A stretch of DNA of 64,000 nt from Teredinibacter sp. KSP-S5-2 (GCF_032773895.1 NZ_CP120416.1:432001-496000), one strand, 5' to 3'. Shown: positions 9,772 through 19,034, counted from the first letter of the stretch. Notes: a model not told the origin generated them from the sequence alone. A program made the numbers and translations.

Positions 9772-10722
9772 TTAATCGAATAGGCTACTGGTATCAATAT
9801 AATCGGTATCGTAATGCTCGCTGTAGTCATCGGTATATATTTGATGATGACCTCCACCATATTTTGTGCCGAGCAACATAAATAAAATCATTTCAGAATC
9901 CAGATGCACTTGAAATTTGCTGTCCTGACTTAATAAGCTAACGGGAACCTGCCAGGTGAGTGTGCCGACCAATGTTTGATCCTGGTATGTCAGGTTAGGG
10001 AAACTAATCACGTCATCATTGCCGTTGTTGTAGGCGTCCCCCCACCATTTGGGAAACGTGTTCACACCGCCTTTTGCAAACGGACTAAATGGTGCATTTT
10101 GATACCATGTCCACTGGCCGCTTTGTTGTTCTAAATTGAACTGGTTTACCACCGCCCATTCGGTGATGTCCACAGTACTGGAAACGCTATGGCCTTCGCT
10201 CACACTCACGGAGCTTTCGAAAACCGGTGAACCGCCGCTTTCACCCACCACTATGCCACTTTCGGTTGAATAGCTGCTGGTGGTCGTTTTACCAATAGTT
10301 TGGTTGAGATTTTGTGGTGCAATACCAAAGGTAAACATCTGACTTAATTGACTGCTGGAAAAACTGTTGCCCGAGCCATTACGCAGAGCGGCACTTAACA
10401 TATATTGCTGTACGCCGAACCCTCTGGCATCGACTGTATTGTGAATAAGTGGGCCAGGGTTAATGTTTGTGGTAGTGGCTAGATTGATAAAAACATTCTG
10501 CTCATCAGCGGCGAGGGAAGTATTGATAATCACGTTCAGTTGTGTGGCAAAATTCTGACTTTGATCACTGAAATGTCTGGGCCCGGTAACAGAAAAATTA
10601 TATATGTTAAAGGTTTTTAAATAGGGGGTTAGGCTTTTAACCGGCGCGTCGGAACTGGTGTACGGCATTATGGCGGCGGAGCTTGGCGTAATCGAATTTC
10701 CGGAATTGGTTTGAAGTGACAT
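9772..10722 (-). CDS. Unrecognised protein, possibly beta-pore-forming
   Basis: 316 residues, no signal peptide, no confident family. It is rich in Ser, Thr, Asn and Gln and looks all-beta. A stretch around residues 142-190 alternates small and polar residues (GKTTTSSYSTESGIVVGESG then SVSVSEGHSVSSTVDITEW), resembling the amphipathic membrane-insertion loop of leukocidin/aerolysin-type toxins, and the C-terminal part has a Trp/Tyr/Pro-rich section. That resemblance is by eye only. The C-terminus is acidic with several His/Tyr/Asp. It lies last on the minus strand behind the LodA/LodB cluster and its two-component system, about 180 bases after the response regulator, so it may be a separate but co-regulated unit. 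Confidence 0.6.
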   Translation of the reverse strand: MSLQTNSGNSITPSSAAIMPYTSSDAPVKSLTPYLKTFNIYNFSVTGPRHFSDQSQNFATQLNVIINTSLAADEQNVFINLATTTNINPGPLIHNTVDARGFGVQQYMLSAALRNGSGNSFSSSQLSQMFTFGIAPQNLNQTIGKTTTSSYSTESGIVVGESGGSPVFESSVSVSEGHSVSSTVDITEWAVVNQFNLEQQSGQWTWYQNAPFSPFAKGGVNTFPKWWGDAYNNGNDDVISFPNLTYQDQTLVGTLTWQVPVSLLSQDSKFQVHLDSEMILFMLLGTKYGGGHHQIYTDDYSEHYDTDYIDTSSLFD

Positions 10723-10902
10723 GAGCTTGACCTCGTATAAATTTTAGTTTTCCCGACATTATTACGTTGTCGGTGCAGTAAATTTAGGAAAGGTCACTGG
10801 CGTGTACCACGCACAGTGCAACACGAAAAATCACCAAATCTCACAAAGAATTATTTATGGCGCAATAGTTTTTCCTGTGGCGTATTTGGTGTGGGATGAT
10901 GG

Positions 10903-11586
10903 TTATGAATCCACCGCTTTAAACGGGGGTATAAACTGATAACCTAAGCCGCGAATGGTTTTAATGGGGGCACCATTCATATGGCACCGTATTTTTTTTC
11001 TTAAACGCATAACCATGGATTCCAATGCGTGTTGACCGTGCCGGTCTTCTAAATAGCCAAGTTTTTTCAGTAGTTCACTTTTTTCGGTTGGTTGGCCGGG
11101 GTTTTCCAATAGCGTTTTTAGAAAGCGACGTTCTTTAACATTTAATCCGTAACTGTTGCCGTTTGGGGCGTTAAGGCTCCAGCGACGACAATCCAGAATC
11201 CAGTGATCTTTTGGGGGGGCGGTTCGTAGGGCGACGCGCGCGGCCAAATTATGGATGGCACAGGCAAGTTCTGCACCGGTAACAGGTTTAACAAAATAGA
11301 TGTCAGCTCCGGCTTGATAACCGCGAATGCGGTCGTCCTCTGTGCCAAGGGCGGAGAGAATTACAATCCCTAACGATGTGTGTTGCCGCAGGTATGCGGT
11401 GATTTCCAATCCGTTTTGATCGGGCAGTCCAATATCAACAATCGCGGAAGAATAGTCCTGTAAAGCAAGTTGCTGATAAAACTCAATCGCGTTGCCTGCT
11501 TCTGTGCATTGAATACCAAAAAGCGCGAGTTCGTCCGCCATGAGTTTACGTAAGTCATTATCATCTTCAACTAAAAGTGCGCGCAT
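10903..11586 (-). CDS. OmpR-family response regulator
   Basis: 227 residues: receiver domain (acidic pocket EDDND near 7-11, phospho-acceptor D51 in AIVDIGLPD, Lys in YFVKPV) and a winged-helix C-terminal DNA-binding domain (about 125-220, with VMRLRKKI and TIRGLGYQF typical of OmpR/PhoB proteins). Only two bases separate it from the upstream kinase, so the pair is co-translated. The partner has a periplasmic solute-binding sensor. Position directly behind LodB suggests it controls the amine-oxidase cluster or the protein at 9772. Confidence 0.92.
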   Translation of the reverse strand: MRALLVEDDNDLRKLMADELALFGIQCTEAGNAIEFYQQLALQDYSSAIVDIGLPDQNGLEITAYLRQHTSLGIVILSALGTEDDRIRGYQAGADIYFVKPVTGAELACAIHNLAARVALRTAPPKDHWILDCRRWSLNAPNGNSYGLNVKERRFLKTLLENPGQPTEKSELLKKLGYLEDRHGQHALESMVMRLRKKIRCHMNGAPIKTIRGLGYQFIPPFKAVDS

Positions 11587-11588
11587 AG

Positions 11589-13253
11589 TTACCCCCTGTG
11601 GTGTGGAAGGGTGAGTTCAAAAATACTGCCATTAGGTGATGTTTGAATAAGTGCCAGTGTGCCACCGAATTTGTGTACTAGCTCCCGGCTCAGGTTTAAG
11701 CCGAGTCCGGTTCCTGGAATTTTTTGCGCATTACTACCGCGAAAAAAACGATCGAATATTTTTTCCTTCTCTTGATTGTGTATACCAAAACCTTTATCGC
11801 TGATACGGATAAAGCAGCGTTCCTGGTTGCTGCGAATATGTATACCTATTGCTTCCTGTTGCGGGTGACCGTATTTAATCGCGTTAGTGATTACATTGTC
11901 CAGGCAGCTTCTTATACAGAAATCCGAAGCTGCGAGTTTTATCTGTTTAACTCCGCGAACATCCAGTTGATATTCCGGGTAAGTTGATTGAAAGAAATCG
12001 ATGGTCTGCTGTATGCATCTGGATAAATCGGATGATGCTTCGTGTGGGCCCGATGTGTGCGGATGGGTATGTATGTTCAAGCTGTTATCGACGATAAACT
12101 GCATGCGTTGTGCAGCGTTACTCATAACATTCAGCCGGGTTTGTATATTAGGTTGTATCTGTTCGTGCCTCAGTAACCTCAGGCTGCTTTGAATAATTGA
12201 GAGTGGGGTTCGGTATTCATGAGCCAGCATTTTTATGAGTTGTTCCTGTTCGCAATGTGCGGTATGCAATTGTTGGTTGGCTTTCTCCAGGCGTTGCTTG
12301 GTTTTAAGGGTTTCTTTATATCGAAAAAATAGAATGGCAAAGAGAGTGACTAGCACGATTATGCCTTTTATATATGCGGAATAATCTGCTTTAGCCGAAG
12401 GAAGTAACGGAACCCAGTGTTGAATAATGGAGTTACGCTCGGCAGTGGATATGGAGGCAATTGCCCGGTTAATAATCGGAGTGAGTTCTGAATAGGATTT
12501 GCCTATGCCGATTCTGTATTGGCCATCGTAATCCGAATGCGCCAGTATTTTTACATTGCTTAACCCCTGTTGCGTAACCTGATAGCTTATGCCCAGCATG
12601 GAACCGATGGCAGCATACACTTTATTATGGGCAACCGCTTCTATTGCCTGGGCAACACTGGGGTAATACTCTATGTGTATTTCTGGATAGTCCTGAGCGA
12701 GTACCGTAGCGATTCTATAGCCCTTTACACTCGCAACTTTCTTTCCGTTTAAACGGCTAAGGTTTTCAATAAATGGTTTGTCGGATAGGCCTGCAACAAT
12801 CATGGGGACGGATAAAAAAATAATAGAAAAGTCCAGGTACTTCTCTCGTTCCTTGGTTCGGTTTAAGCCTGAGATTAAATGGCATTCTCCATTTTCAACG
12901 GCGGTAAGAGAATGTTGCCAGCTATTGGTTGGGTAAAGCTCAATGGGGGTGCGAATACGTTGACTGATCAGCGCGATCACATCGGCAAATATGCCAATGT
13001 GTTGACCGTCGTCAGTAATTTTTTCATGGGGAAGCCAATTAGGGTCAACGCACAGGCGTATTTTACCGAGCGCATTTAAGTAGCGTTGTTCTTGTTTGGT
13101 AAGTTCAACCGCATCGTTGTGAGAGCGTTTTTGGGTGGCAAGAATAATTGAGTTAAATGTAAGTGGTGTTTGTTCACTATTGCTTTGTGAAAAACTACTG
13201 GGTGATAGTAGCGCGATAAATATGCAAATTAAGTAGGCGTGAATCTTTTTCAT
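11589..13253 (-). CDS. BvgS-like sensor histidine kinase with periplasmic solute-binding domain
   Basis: 554 residues. Signal peptide/anchor at 1-22, a type-3 extracellular solute-binding (Venus-flytrap) domain at about 60-282, a membrane segment at 294-311, a short coiled coil, HisKA with H345 in MLAHEYRTPLSII and HATPase_c with GTGLGLNLSREL near the end. Unlike BvgS it has one sensor domain and no PAS, receiver or Hpt domain, so it signals directly to the response regulator two bases downstream. Solute-binding family 3 domains usually bind amino acids, which fits an adjacent LodA-type amino-acid oxidase: sensing the enzyme's substrate is a reasonable inference. It starts 24 bases after LodB. 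Confidence 0.9.
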   Translation of the reverse strand: MKKIHAYLICIFIALLSPSSFSQSNSEQTPLTFNSIILATQKRSHNDAVELTKQEQRYLNALGKIRLCVDPNWLPHEKITDDGQHIGIFADVIALISQRIRTPIELYPTNSWQHSLTAVENGECHLISGLNRTKEREKYLDFSIIFLSVPMIVAGLSDKPFIENLSRLNGKKVASVKGYRIATVLAQDYPEIHIEYYPSVAQAIEAVAHNKVYAAIGSMLGISYQVTQQGLSNVKILAHSDYDGQYRIGIGKSYSELTPIINRAIASISTAERNSIIQHWVPLLPSAKADYSAYIKGIIVLVTLFAILFFRYKETLKTKQRLEKANQQLHTAHCEQEQLIKMLAHEYRTPLSIIQSSLRLLRHEQIQPNIQTRLNVMSNAAQRMQFIVDNSLNIHTHPHTSGPHEASSDLSRCIQQTIDFFQSTYPEYQLDVRGVKQIKLAASDFCIRSCLDNVITNAIKYGHPQQEAIGIHIRSNQERCFIRISDKGFGIHNQEKEKIFDRFFRGSNAQKIPGTGLGLNLSRELVHKFGGTLALIQTSPNGSIFELTLPHHRG

Positions 13254-13277
13254 CTTCCCGCTGTCCAGTGCTATATG

Positions 13278-14459
13278 TTAAGCGTATGTTTCCTTGCTAT
13301 AAGTGTTTTGTTCTGACTGCAATCCCTGCAATTGTCTTGTTCGCCAAAAGTGGCTTTCGGGAAAGCGTTGCTCGCTTTGATAATGCTGTTGGTGCAGTTG
13401 TAAATAGTGATTAAAGTCGTCAAATATTTGTTGTTGATATCGTTTAAGTGGATATTGGCTATGAGATTGATAATACTCGGCAATTGCCTTGCCTGCAGCG
13501 AGCCCGTTGCTCAGGGCTTTGCTAATGCCGGCCGAGGTCATGGAATCGTAGCTGGATGCCGCATCGCCAACAGCAAGCCATTGTTGACCAACAACATTGG
13601 ACAAAATGGACGAAGGTGCAACGCGAGAATGAATTTGCTTCGGTGGTGTTAAGCGTTGACCAAATTGCTGTTCACATTGTTGGCAAAACCAGGTGGCTTT
13701 GTTTAATGCGTCAAACCAGTGCTGTGGGGAGTCCAGTTTTTCTGTGCGAATAGTGGAACTGTCAGAACAGAGACTGACTAAAACTTTTTGGCCGGGTAAT
13801 TGTGTTGCGTACCACCAACCTTCCGCCACTGTAGACACGAGCGTGTATGCGGGTTGCTCTGTCGGTTGTTCAAGTTGAAAAAACGCACAAAGAGATATTA
13901 CCGAATCAAATACATTGTGTCGCACGCCGATACGTCGGGCAAACGCGGCACGAATTCCCGTTGCGTCTACCACAAAATCCGCTTGTAGTTCGATAGCACC
14001 GTGATACGACTGTAGCCCCAGTAAAAAACCATTTTCACATGGTGTGACTTTTTTTAATGAAGCAGGTATATGGCTTACTTTTTGTTGTCGTAAGTGTCGC
14101 AGCAGAGATTGGTCGAACTTTTCCCGGTCAAGATGGTAACCTGGGCCGATTGGAGTAAAGGAAAAATCATTGTGACCGGTTTCATCGCTTCCCCAACGGG
14201 AAATGCTACCAGGGCAGAGAATGTGTTTATTGGTCTCTAATAATTGATCGACACCCAATTCTCGCATTAATGGTGTTGCCGCTGGTGGCAGGGTTTCCCC
14301 TATGGCAGGCTTGCCCGATTCGGGTGAGGAAACCAGACTTATACGGTAGTCATTGGGATTTTTTTGTTCTCGTAATAATGACAACGCGGTTGCGCAGGCG
14401 GCTGGACCTTTGCCAATAATGACAATATGTTTTTCCGGCGTGTTTACTTGTGTTATACC
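13278..14459 (-). CDS. LodB-like FAD-dependent maturation flavoprotein
   Basis: 393 residues with an FAD-binding signature VIIGKGPAACATALSLL at the N-terminus and a second flavin motif WLAVGDAASSYDSMTSAG near 290, the pattern of the tryptophan-halogenase-like flavoproteins. LodB proteins of this class are needed to make the cysteine tryptophylquinone cofactor of LodA, and the gene lies directly downstream of a LodA homologue. I prefer the ATG at 14459 to the one at 14495, because GGAG lies eight bases before it and the flavin motif then sits at the usual distance from the N-terminus. A terminator stands between the LodA-like gene and this one, so its expression may be partly uncoupled. Confidence 0.85.
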   Translation of the reverse strand, partial: GITQVNTPEKHIVIIGKGPAACATALSLLREQKNPNDYRISLVSSPESGKPAIGETLPPAATPLMRELGVDQLLETNKHILCPGSISRWGSDETGHNDFSFTPIGPGYHLDREKFDQSLLRHLRQQKVSHIPASLKKVTPCENGFLLGLQSYHGAIELQADFVVDATGIRAAFARRIGVRHNVFDSVISLCAFFQLEQPTEQPAYTLVSTVAEGWWYATQLPGQKVLVSLCSDSSTIRTEKLDSPQHWFDALNKATWFCQQCEQQFGQRLTPPKQIHSRVAPSSILSNVVGQQWLAVGDAASSYDSMTSAGISKALSNGLAAGKAIAEYYQSHSQYPLKRYQQQIFDDFNHYLQLHQQHYQSEQRFPESHFWRTRQLQGLQSEQNTYSKETYA

Positions 14460-14518
14460 CATAATCGACGCTCCAAGAGCAGATGGTTCTAGCATTTTAT
14501 TTCTGGTTTAAAACAAAA

Positions 14519-14550
14519 AAACCGTCAACCCGGAAAAGAGTTGACGGTTT
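14519..14550 (-). terminator. Terminator or attenuator between LodA-like and LodB-like genes
   Basis: A perfect nine-base stem (ACCGTCAAC at 14521-14529, GTTGACGGT at 14540-14548, extended by two A-T pairs), with a run of A on the plus strand giving a U-tract for minus-strand transcripts. It begins about 17 bases after the LodA-like stop codon and should reduce readthrough into LodB. Confidence 0.85.
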
Positions 14551-14566
14551 GGTCATTTTGAATGCT

Positions 14567-16627
14567 TTAGGATTTTGGCCCGCAGTTTGTTGGTGATTTA
14601 TATCCTGGCTCTGTTGCCGTTGGCCAGGGCTGGACTAAATCGCCATCAACTTTATATAAGCTTGCCGTTTCCAGAAATTTATTTGCGCCATAATTCTCAC
14701 CTTCCGATGCAGGAATTTGTAGCCCCTGAATAATAAAGCCAACCTTATGCCAGTTTTCAACAAAATCGAAATAGCATTGATAGCGGCCTTGTTGTTGAGG
14801 GTAGGGCGTACTCGTGCCTTCGCCTTCGTCGCCACGCACGCTGTATAACTGTCCACCCAAGTTCCATGTGCCGCTTGCTTTATCGAATGTACACTCCGAA
14901 GCAGGGTGAACATTGACCGGGCGTTGCGCTGGCCAGGACCAGTACAGCGTGTTATTACCTGCCGGGTTGGGGTCTGGCGTATGAGTTGCGCAACTGTTGT
15001 AATCCGTATGCCAGGGTTGTGACATAAATTTGGATAAATCGCCGGGTTCAACCTTTTCGGTTCGCAGAGGAATATAACCCTGCTGCAGGAATGGTGCATT
15101 TTTATTGGCCTGGTTGTAGTCCAAAGGTTGCAAGTTAATGCGGAATGGCCCTGTGGCACCTTGCCAGTCTTTGATATACAAATTGGTATCGCGAACAATA
15201 AAAGTTAATTCAATTCCCGGTGAGTATCGTCCGCCGAGGCAGTTCTCCAATACCACTTTATCGAGCTTCTCACCCGCTCCAATGGCGGGTGCCGAAGTGT
15301 CGTATTTGCCTTGATACCACTGGTTAAGTAAAAAATATTGTGTTGGGCTGACCGATAAAAAACTCTTGGTGGCATCGCCCAATGACAGTGGCATTTTTAC
15401 CCCTTCACCGTCTTCGTCGGTGTTATTGGGGTCACGTATTAATTGTTCAAAGCTGGGAAGCTTGGCCTTGGGGTCATCGCTTGGCGTGATGCTTGCCATA
15501 TACTCATGTCCCTGCACACCCTTTTTCGGCAGGTTGGTGTTCCAGCGTTGTAAAAAGGCGGCGTGAAAAACCGGTAACACATCACCATTAAACGATGCCT
15601 GATAATTTTGCTGGTACTGCCCACCTTGAAACATTTGTGGAACCAGATTCAGATTTTCTACCCAGGTGTTATATATATCGTCCCAGGTTGATACAACGTT
15701 ACGGGTTTGTGGTGCATAGCCCGGGTCGGTGCACACCACCCAGCCGTGAATCGCCTCTTCGGTTGAGCCGTCTTCAAATAAAATCGTGGCTTGCACCGGG
15801 CCGTCGGAGACATCATCGAACCAGTCGTCGTTATCAATCGCGTCGGTGAGTGGCGGCGGAGTATTGTTACGCATAATCGCACTGGCTTTACCGTAACCAC
15901 CGGTCACAATTAAACGGCCAGTGTTGGCTTCAATGGTAACTTCGCCGAGGCTGTCAATTTTTCCGAGAGGGTTAAACATATCAAAATGCTGATCGGGAAA
16001 ACTCACGGGATAATAATCTAGGTTGTTTGGTTTTCCGTCTGGAGTGTAATAACTGGGAGTTTGTTTGTCGTCAAACGCCAGAGTTTCTTTACCCATGGTG
16101 GAAGACGCGATAGCTCGTGGGCCTGGGTCAATAACGAGTTTTGATAATCGATTGGTGCTGTTTAAATCTGTGCCAAATTCTTTATTTCTCACGGGGGGAA
16201 GCTGTCCATTCTCGTATGCAAGAATACCAATTTCCTGACCTTCTGAGTCGGTAATGGAATAGTTATTATTTTTCTTGTTGGCCACATGGACAGTCCAAAG
16301 AATATCTTTTACGACCTTGTTACCCACTTTGGAGCCAATGGTGATTTCTCTACCGGGGTCTTCGCCAGGGTAATGGGCTTGTGGCTGATCATAGGCAAAA
16401 ATTCGAAATCGTGCGGCCTGGCGCTTGGGGTTTTCTTTTGCATCGCGTAAATCTCCCGCCTGTATAGGTGTGTCTTCAGTGCCGGGTTTAATTGGTAAGC
16501 CACCGAATAAACCGGTTGCCTCATTAACGATTTCGCCGGCAGCGGTTTCTGGTGCGATGTAGTATTCATCACTGGAACCAACGCGAGTGAAATTAATATT
16601 TGGGTGTACTCTAAAATACTGGGTCAT
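14567..16627 (-). CDS. LodA-like quinoprotein amino-acid oxidase (CTQ-dependent)
   Basis: 686 residues, the usual length of LodA (L-lysine 6-oxidase) and GoxA (glycine oxidase) proteins. Family features include the N-terminal INFTRVGSSDEYYIAPE, the RFRIFAYD segment, WTVHVANKK, and a C-terminal region with C546 in PWHTDYNSC and W565 in LYWSWPAQRP; a Cys and a Trp in this part are cross-linked to make cysteine tryptophylquinone in characterised members. The exact Trp used here is inferred. Such enzymes oxidatively deaminate amino acids, releasing H2O2 that is antibacterial. No signal peptide is present, as in LodA. It starts 11 bases after the cytochrome gene and is followed by LodB; substrate cannot be assigned. 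Confidence 0.88.
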   Translation of the reverse strand: MTQYFRVHPNINFTRVGSSDEYYIAPETAAGEIVNEATGLFGGLPIKPGTEDTPIQAGDLRDAKENPKRQAARFRIFAYDQPQAHYPGEDPGREITIGSKVGNKVVKDILWTVHVANKKNNNYSITDSEGQEIGILAYENGQLPPVRNKEFGTDLNSTNRLSKLVIDPGPRAIASSTMGKETLAFDDKQTPSYYTPDGKPNNLDYYPVSFPDQHFDMFNPLGKIDSLGEVTIEANTGRLIVTGGYGKASAIMRNNTPPPLTDAIDNDDWFDDVSDGPVQATILFEDGSTEEAIHGWVVCTDPGYAPQTRNVVSTWDDIYNTWVENLNLVPQMFQGGQYQQNYQASFNGDVLPVFHAAFLQRWNTNLPKKGVQGHEYMASITPSDDPKAKLPSFEQLIRDPNNTDEDGEGVKMPLSLGDATKSFLSVSPTQYFLLNQWYQGKYDTSAPAIGAGEKLDKVVLENCLGGRYSPGIELTFIVRDTNLYIKDWQGATGPFRINLQPLDYNQANKNAPFLQQGYIPLRTEKVEPGDLSKFMSQPWHTDYNSCATHTPDPNPAGNNTLYWSWPAQRPVNVHPASECTFDKASGTWNLGGQLYSVRGDEGEGTSTPYPQQQGRYQCYFDFVENWHKVGFIIQGLQIPASEGENYGANKFLETASLYKVDGDLVQPWPTATEPGYKSPTNCGPKS

Positions 16628-16638
16628 GTTGGTATCCT

Positions 16639-17967
16639 TTATTTATTTACGCTTTGTGACCAGAAATAAATGTTTTGAAATGCATGGCTGATGTTCAAGT
16701 TGGTTGCAGGCAGTGGGTCCAGCGACATTTTTGGCGGAAACTCCTGCATCGTATTATGGCAACGGAAACAGTTGTCCATTGTGGATTGTCGTTGGGTAAA
16801 GGTTTCTATCGTGCTGTTGGAAAGCTTGAGTGAACCGGTTAGCAGTTTGTCGTCAGCCAGGCTAAGCCCTGGTTTTAGGTCGCCTCCATTTAAAAACCAG
16901 ATGGCGCCAACTTCCCGGTAATTGCTCCAGATACTATCACCCAATTTTGCCTGCACTTGAGTGTTCAGGTTTTGTATATTGTCGCTATTGCCGGGTTTTA
17001 CACCTGGGGCATTACCAAACTCATACTGCCGACAAACCTGTGTTATGGGTGTTAGGGTTTGCTTGCGTTCATTTAACTTTAACTGATTGCTGTTGGCCGG
17101 GTTGACGTTACAATCAGCTACCGTTGTGCCAGCGGAGTAAAAAATATAATCTTTATCAGAGACCGGTTTGTCCAGTGGTGTATTCGGTGGAATGTTTGGT
17201 GCATTACGTTCATGCTCGAAGGTTGCCCAAATCATCTCCGGATGGCCGTTTACTACGCCACCAATATGAAACCCCACAAGTGCAACGGTAACCTGTTGTG
17301 TTTTGTCCGGGTTAATAACAATCTCACCATTTTTATTTTCCAGTTTGGAAATTTCGGTTTTCATGGTGAACATGTCGCTGGTGTCTTCACCCTCTTCAAC
17401 GATTTTCCACGAGGCTTTTAATTCCAATGTGCCTTTGGTGCCGATGATGGGGAATTCCGTTGTCGGGTCCATTGCCCGTACTTTTGCCGGATCTGTTAAA
17501 TCATTGGATTTAATAAAGCTTTCAAACGTTGGATTGACATATTGTGAGTAGTAGACCGCCCGGTTGTTGTGGTCGATTAAGATGCCATCTGTCCCGGCTT
17601 GTAAATATTCATCGAATGATTCGGCGGTATTGCTTTTTGTCATTCGTGGTAATAAACCGCGTTGTTCCATGCCAATAAGAGATTGTGGACTGTTAAAATT
17701 TAAAAACCTTGGTTGACCGTTCTCTTCCTGGGTTAGCCATAAAAACATTTGCCATGACCATTGATGAAATACGCAGTTGCTGTTGCTTTCAAATGTGGCG
17801 TCATTGGGCCTTGGTGTTTTACTGTGGGGAAACCAGTCCGTTTCTGCGTCGCAACTGGTGTCAGAAAAAGCATCACCTGAAATCGCCATTAAGAAAACAA
17901 AAGGCAAGGCTATGTGTTTCAGGTGTTTCTTTGAGTGGGTGTATCTATCGAGCTTTTGATTGTTCAT
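16639..17967 (-). CDS. Secreted mono-heme c-type cytochrome-like protein
   Basis: 442 residues with an N-terminal signal peptide (hydrophobic core about 18-30, cleavage near GDAFSDTS) and one c-heme motif, CFRCH, at residues 400-404, close to the C-terminus. The rest is a large domain with conserved-looking aromatic stretches such as FHQWSWQMFLWLTQ. I do not know a named family. It is the first gene of the minus-strand cluster, 11 bases before the LodA-like gene, so the two are co-expressed. A periplasmic heme protein could accept electrons from, or handle peroxide made by, a quinoprotein oxidase; that is inference. Confidence 0.8.
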   Translation of the reverse strand: MNNQKLDRYTHSKKHLKHIALPFVFLMAISGDAFSDTSCDAETDWFPHSKTPRPNDATFESNSNCVFHQWSWQMFLWLTQEENGQPRFLNFNSPQSLIGMEQRGLLPRMTKSNTAESFDEYLQAGTDGILIDHNNRAVYYSQYVNPTFESFIKSNDLTDPAKVRAMDPTTEFPIIGTKGTLELKASWKIVEEGEDTSDMFTMKTEISKLENKNGEIVINPDKTQQVTVALVGFHIGGVVNGHPEMIWATFEHERNAPNIPPNTPLDKPVSDKDYIFYSAGTTVADCNVNPANSNQLKLNERKQTLTPITQVCRQYEFGNAPGVKPGNSDNIQNLNTQVQAKLGDSIWSNYREVGAIWFLNGGDLKPGLSLADDKLLTGSLKLSNSTIETFTQRQSTMDNCFRCHNTMQEFPPKMSLDPLPATNLNISHAFQNIYFWSQSVNK

Positions 17968-18579
17968 AGGTCGGTTATTCCTGATAGAAGATTCGTGTAA
18001 GTCTGGGTTTTAATTTATTAAATGGTTATTTGTTTTATGGTCTGGTGTTGAATTTATCTTGTTATTGTTTTGGTTTTTTGTGAGTCAAAAAAATGTGTTT
18101 TTTTATAGTAGTTCAAGGTTTGTGATTTGGACGGCTGTTTTTTCTTCAAAGTATCTCGTTTTAGAAAAATGGCGCGAATATCTATGTGTTTTGGCTGCCT
18201 TTGGTGTTTAAGTATTTTTTGTCTTATGCAATATGTTTGTTTATTAAATTGATAAATATAAAAATCTATTTTTGATGTCGGTTAAGTTCTCCGCTCATGC
18301 TTCTTTATAAAAAGAAAATTAAATAGATTGTTCGAGTAGGGAAGTCACCGCTCTTGTGAGTTTTTTTTAGAGCAGAATATTTTTCCGAGTACGGTTTTAA
18401 TATTTAGTTGAAAGGTGTGCTGAAGAAAAGTGTCATCTTAGTATCAAATCCAAGTGGAACATAACTAAGAAAAGAATTTGCTGTGTTTGACTATGCTGGA
18501 TGTGCCTGGGGAGGGGAGTCGAACTGGCGTCGTTAACGGAATTCCTCCAATTCGCAGACTTCTTATTACTTAAAAGAGG
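17968..18579. other. Long intergenic region upstream of the cytochrome/LodA cluster
   Basis: About 610 A+T-rich bases with T-runs; it must contain the promoter of the minus-strand cytochrome-LodA cluster next to 17968. Around 18509-18532 the minus strand carries a T-loop-like sequence (GTTCGACTCCC), but no acceptor or anticodon arm pairs with it, so no tRNA is called. No open frame with family features was found. Confidence 0.5.
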
Positions 18580-18600
18580 TTGGCACAGAGTATGTGCCAA
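18580..18600 (-). terminator. Terminator-like hairpin of the PA2817-like gene
   Basis: Perfect seven-base inverted repeat (TTGGCAC at 18580-18586, GTGCCAA at 18594-18600) eight bases beyond the stop codon on the minus strand, followed in that direction by CCTCTTTTAA, a weak U-tract. Confidence 0.6.
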
Positions 18601-18608
18601 GCGGACTA

Positions 18609-18995
18609 CTAGTGAAGTTTGAGCGCGTTATTACGCAGGGTTTCGTAGTTTGCTGTGTCAGGGTCGCCGGCTTCGTATAGCTGGTCCTGCAGTCTCTGAA
18701 ATTGTTCGACCTCCTCATCACCGAGGAAATGCATACAATCACTGCCGAAGAACCATAGCAGGTCTCTGGGAACCGACGGGGTAATATGGGGGTAACGGTT
18801 GATTATTGTCGTTATGACCCAACCTCCCAGTAACATACCATCCTCTTCTGCATACGGGTCTTGCGCCACTTGCTCCAGTTTGGCGAGAAACGTCTCATGG
18901 AGTTCGTCCAGCGTATCATCGGTAAAGGGCGGCTGTTGCACGATGTGTGTCTGCAGGGCTTGAATCAAATGATGATGGAATTGGGTGTAATTCAT
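18609..18995 (-). CDS. PA2817-like conserved hypothetical protein
   Basis: 128 residues from the ATG at 18995. The upstream extension of the frame would overlap the divergent ABC gene and is not used. The sequence is a small helical acidic protein with the conserved block LWFFGSDCMHFLGDEEVEQFQ, which I recognise as the pattern of the uncharacterised PA2817 family of Pseudomonas and relatives. No signal peptide or catalytic motif. It is divergent from the YadGH-like ABC transporter with about 40 bases between starts, so both must share a very compact promoter region. Function unknown. Confidence 0.75.
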   Translation of the reverse strand: MNYTQFHHHLIQALQTHIVQQPPFTDDTLDELHETFLAKLEQVAQDPYAEEDGMLLGGWVITTIINRYPHITPSVPRDLLWFFGSDCMHFLGDEEVEQFQRLQDQLYEAGDPDTANYETLRNNALKLH

Positions 18996-19034
18996 GAGTA
19001 CCGCTTCTCTTGCTTGGGGGCACGAGTTTAAATT

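Noticed and set aside
15595-15900. Open frames on the other strand and frames inside the LodA-like gene
   Set aside because: They are shadows of a long, family-matched coding sequence and have no independent support.
18500-18570. tRNA-like T-loop (GTTCGACTCCC) on the minus strand
   Set aside because: No matching acceptor stem, D arm or anticodon arm could be paired in the flanks, and the T stem itself does not close; at most a relic.
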